A stretch of DNA of 64,000 nt from Myxococcales bacterium (lineage in GTDB: Bacteria > Myxococcota > Myxococcia > Myxococcales > Myxococcaceae). This document shows, in pieces, positions 62,332 to 64,000 of the stretch. How positions within the stretch are numbered: the first letter of the stretch is position 1; every line of letters begins with the position of its first letter. Both the position numbers and the translations under genes were made by a program. The notes under the pieces are model-generated. The model was given only the letters and a program-made list of their open reading frames with translations, ran no database searches and was not told the origin of the DNA. The stretch lies in assembly GCA_020846875.1 (NCBI GenBank), contig JADLDB010000099.1, positions 1 to 64,000 of the forward strand, in the 5' to 3' direction.

Positions 62332-63726
62332 TCAGGGCGCGGGCGGCGGCGTCAGGGCTTGAGCGACGGAGGGCGCAGGCGCCGCGGACACGGGGTGCGG
62401 CGCCGAAGCCGCCCACGCGTCGAAGGCCCCCTGCGCCCGGCACGCGTAGCGCTCGCGCTTGTCGCTCTTCGTCACCCGTCCCTCCAGGGGCGGAAAGAGC
62501 GCGAACACCACGTTGGTGGGCTGGTAGCGGTAGTCGTCCGGGTGGGCCTCGCCGGTGACGTGGCGGTACAGCGCGCCCAGCGCCGTGACGGCCGGGGGCG
62601 GGAGGAAGGCCGTGCCGGTGAGCCGCGCGTGCACCGCCAGCGCCGCCAGGTAGCCACAGGCCGCAGACTCCACGTACCCCTCCACCCCGGTGATCTGCCC
62701 GGCGAAGAAGATCCGCGGCTCGCTCTTGAGGCAGAGATCGCGCGCGAGCAGCCGCGGCGCGTCGAGGAAGGTGTTCCGGTGGATCTGCCCCATGCGCACC
62801 CACTCGGCCCTCTGGAGGCCGGGGATCATCCCGAAGATCCGCTTCTGCTCCGGCCAGGTGAGGCGCGTCTGGAAGCCCACCAGGTTCCAGGCGGTGCCCG
62901 CGCGGTCCTCCATGCGCAGCTGCACCACCGCGTGCGGCCAACGCCCGGTGCGGGGATCAGTGAGGCCAACCGGCTTCATCGGCCCGTGGGAAAGCACCTC
63001 GTCGCCCCGCTCGGCCATCACCTCGATCGGCAGGCAGCCCTCGAAGTACCGGGGCTCCTCGAAGTCGTGGGGCGTCACCTTCGCGCCGGCGCGCACCGCC
63101 TGGACGAAGGCCAGGTACTCCTCCTTCGTCATCGGGAGGTTCAGGTAGTCGGCCCCGTCGCCCTTCCCCCAGCGGCTCGCGCGGAAGGCGATGGTTTGAT
63201 CGATCGAGTCGCCGGACACGATGGGGGCGATCGCGTCGTAGAAGTACAGCTTCTCCCCCACCAGCGGGGCGAGCGCGGCGGTGAGCGCCGGCGAGGTGAG
63301 CGGCCCGGTGGCGATCACCACCACCCCCTCGGGGATCGCCGTCACTTCCCCCGCCTGAAACTCCACCCCGCCCGAACGCCGCAGCCGCCCCTCGACGGCC
63401 GCGGCGAAGCGCTCCCGATCCACCGCCAGGGCCTCCCCGGCCGGCACCTTCGTCTCGTCGGCGCTCCTGAGGATCAGCGATCCCACCCGCCGCAGCTCCG
63501 CGTGCAGCATGCCGATCGCGCTCTGCGGGTTGTCGGATCTCAGGGAGTTGCTGCACACCAGCTCGGCCAGGGCGTTGGACTGGTGAGCCGGCGATCTCTT
63601 CTGGGGCTTCTGCTCCCGAAGCACCACCCGGTGACCCAGGCGCGCCAGTTGGAAGGCGCACTCGGTGCCGGCGAGCCCTCCGCCCACCACGGTGACGGCC
63701 TGCGCTGGTGGTGCGGCGAAAGACAA
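62332..63726 (-). CDS. trmFO: Folate-dependent tRNA (uracil-54) methyltransferase TrmFO
   Basis: The 464-residue flavoprotein has an FAD motif [16 protein letters not shown], the TrmFO segment [42 protein letters not shown] with the catalytic-type Cys, [26 protein letters not shown] and [12 protein letters not shown]. It makes ribothymidine at tRNA position 54 with methylene-THF as carbon donor. The C-terminal Pro/Ala-rich tail of about 30 residues is extra. ATG 63726. The exbD gene ends 82 bp upstream. Confidence 0.95.
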   Translation of the reverse strand: MSFAAPPAQAVTVVGGGLAGTECAFQLARLGHRVVLREQKPQKRSPAHQSNALAELVCSNSLRSDNPQSAIGMLHAELRRVGSLILRSADETKVPAGEALAVDRERFAAAVEGRLRRSGGVEFQAGEVTAIPEGVVVIATGPLTSPALTAALAPLVGEKLYFYDAIAPIVSGDSIDQTIAFRASRWGKGDGADYLNLPMTKEEYLAFVQAVRAGAKVTPHDFEEPRYFEGCLPIEVMAERGDEVLSHGPMKPVGLTDPRTGRWPHAVVQLRMEDRAGTAWNLVGFQTRLTWPEQKRIFGMIPGLQRAEWVRMGQIHRNTFLDAPRLLARDLCLKSEPRIFFAGQITGVEGYVESAACGYLAALAVHARLTGTAFLPPPAVTALGALYRHVTGEAHPDDYRYQPTNVVFALFPPLEGRVTKSDKRERYACRAQGAFDAWAASAPHPVSAAPAPSVAQALTPPPAP

Positions 63727-63808
63727 GGCTTCACCTTCGCTTCGAGGCGTCCCATGCCGCCCTCTGCGAGATCGATCAAGTGCGGAGCGCCTGAAAAGCG
63801 CTCGCGCG

Positions 63809-64000
63809 TCACTCCGGGCTCTTCTGCAGCACCACGAACCGGAAGTTCTCCAGCTCGTTCTGCCCCGCGGTGTACAGCACCGAGGACAACAGCTCGTAGG
63901 GCACTCGCTTGTCCCCGATGATCGACACCTCGCGGTTGAACGGGGCGCCAGGGTTGCGCTCGGCGATGTATTTGAGCTTCTCGACTTCCTTCTGGAGCGC
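63809..64000 (-). CDS. C-terminal end of an ExbD/TolR-type biopolymer transporter subunit (partial)
   Basis: Reading the minus strand from 64000, 63 codons remain before TGA at 63811-63809: [40 protein letters not shown] and [13 protein letters not shown]. The pattern of a short helix, strand, then [25 protein letters not shown] is the periplasmic domain of ExbD/TolR/MotB-type proteins in myxobacterial energy-transduction complexes. The membrane-anchor part lies beyond the window. It should convert proton-motive force with ExbB/TolQ partners encoded upstream. Confidence 0.75.
   Translation of the reverse strand, partial: ALQKEVEKLKYIAERNPGAPFNREVSIIGDKRVPYELLSSVLYTAGQNELENFRFVVLQKSPE

Overview
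The window is a gene-dense (about 95% coding), GC-rich chromosomal segment that looks like a myxobacterium (Myxococcota, Myxococcales-type). The evidence is the very high G/C at third codon positions, many secreted lipoproteins with glycine-rich linkers, a very large lipoprotein resembling the gliding-motility protein CglD, a Hanks-type Ser/Thr kinase, a DUF1844 gene, a DnaJ/DnaK operon of the kind known from social-motility loci, and housekeeping genes typical of deltaproteobacteria. I see no tRNA, rRNA, CRISPR array, complete insertion sequence or prophage.

Layout. The first 860 bases are a lower-GC edge with a possible partial minus-strand gene and a HEPN-like gene that seems to lack its 5' end. 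Then come a Ca-binding-loop lipase-like lipoprotein and an outer-membrane-type protein (0.9-5.7 kb), and a toxin-antitoxin pair combining a zeta-like kinase with a Phd/YefM antitoxin and an operator-like repeat cluster (5.8-6.85 kb). Next is the ribosomal/replication operon rpsF-rpsR-rplI-dnaB with structured leaders (6.9-9.7 kb). It is followed by a fatty-acid desaturase, a response regulator with a decayed GGDEF domain, an M15 peptidase with a charged coiled coil, and the CglD-like lipoprotein (9.8-16.5 kb). At 16.6-24.6 kb lie a class I amidotransferase, thiE, small conserved genes including DUF1844, clpB, a 164-bp foldback element, a membrane protein and truA.

The middle holds a Ser/Thr kinase with a C-terminal ribbon-helix-helix, the glycine-cleavage genes gcvT-gcvH-gcvP and divergent metF (24.7-31.5 kb). 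Two large modular lipoproteins follow (31.5-37.3 kb), then folD, a DjlA-like J protein, an EF-hand protein with a histone-H1-like tail, an atypical adenosine-deaminase-family enzyme and pyrD (37.5-42.6 kb). Next are a DUF6178-type protein, engB, a tetrahaem cytochrome, coaE, an SDR reductase and a pair of MaoC-fold proteins (42.7-48.7 kb).

From 56.9 down to 48.6 kb, six minus-strand genes with short gaps form one proteostasis run: hslV, hslU, an argD-type aminotransferase, a DnaJ-TPR protein, a DnaK paralogue, and a 773-residue TPR protein whose centre carries eight copies of a short FAMP-type motif and three copies of a WGxxT motif. This last protein and its dedicated Hsp70/Hsp40 are my best candidate for an undescribed system. 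The window ends with a seven-bladed FG-GAP lipoprotein, an Smr protein, xerC, a TolB-like propeller lipoprotein, trmFO and the end of an exbD gene. One-carbon genes (gcvTHP, metF, folD, trmFO) recur through the right half. Surface calcium binding (lipase loops, TSP3 repeats) is a second theme.
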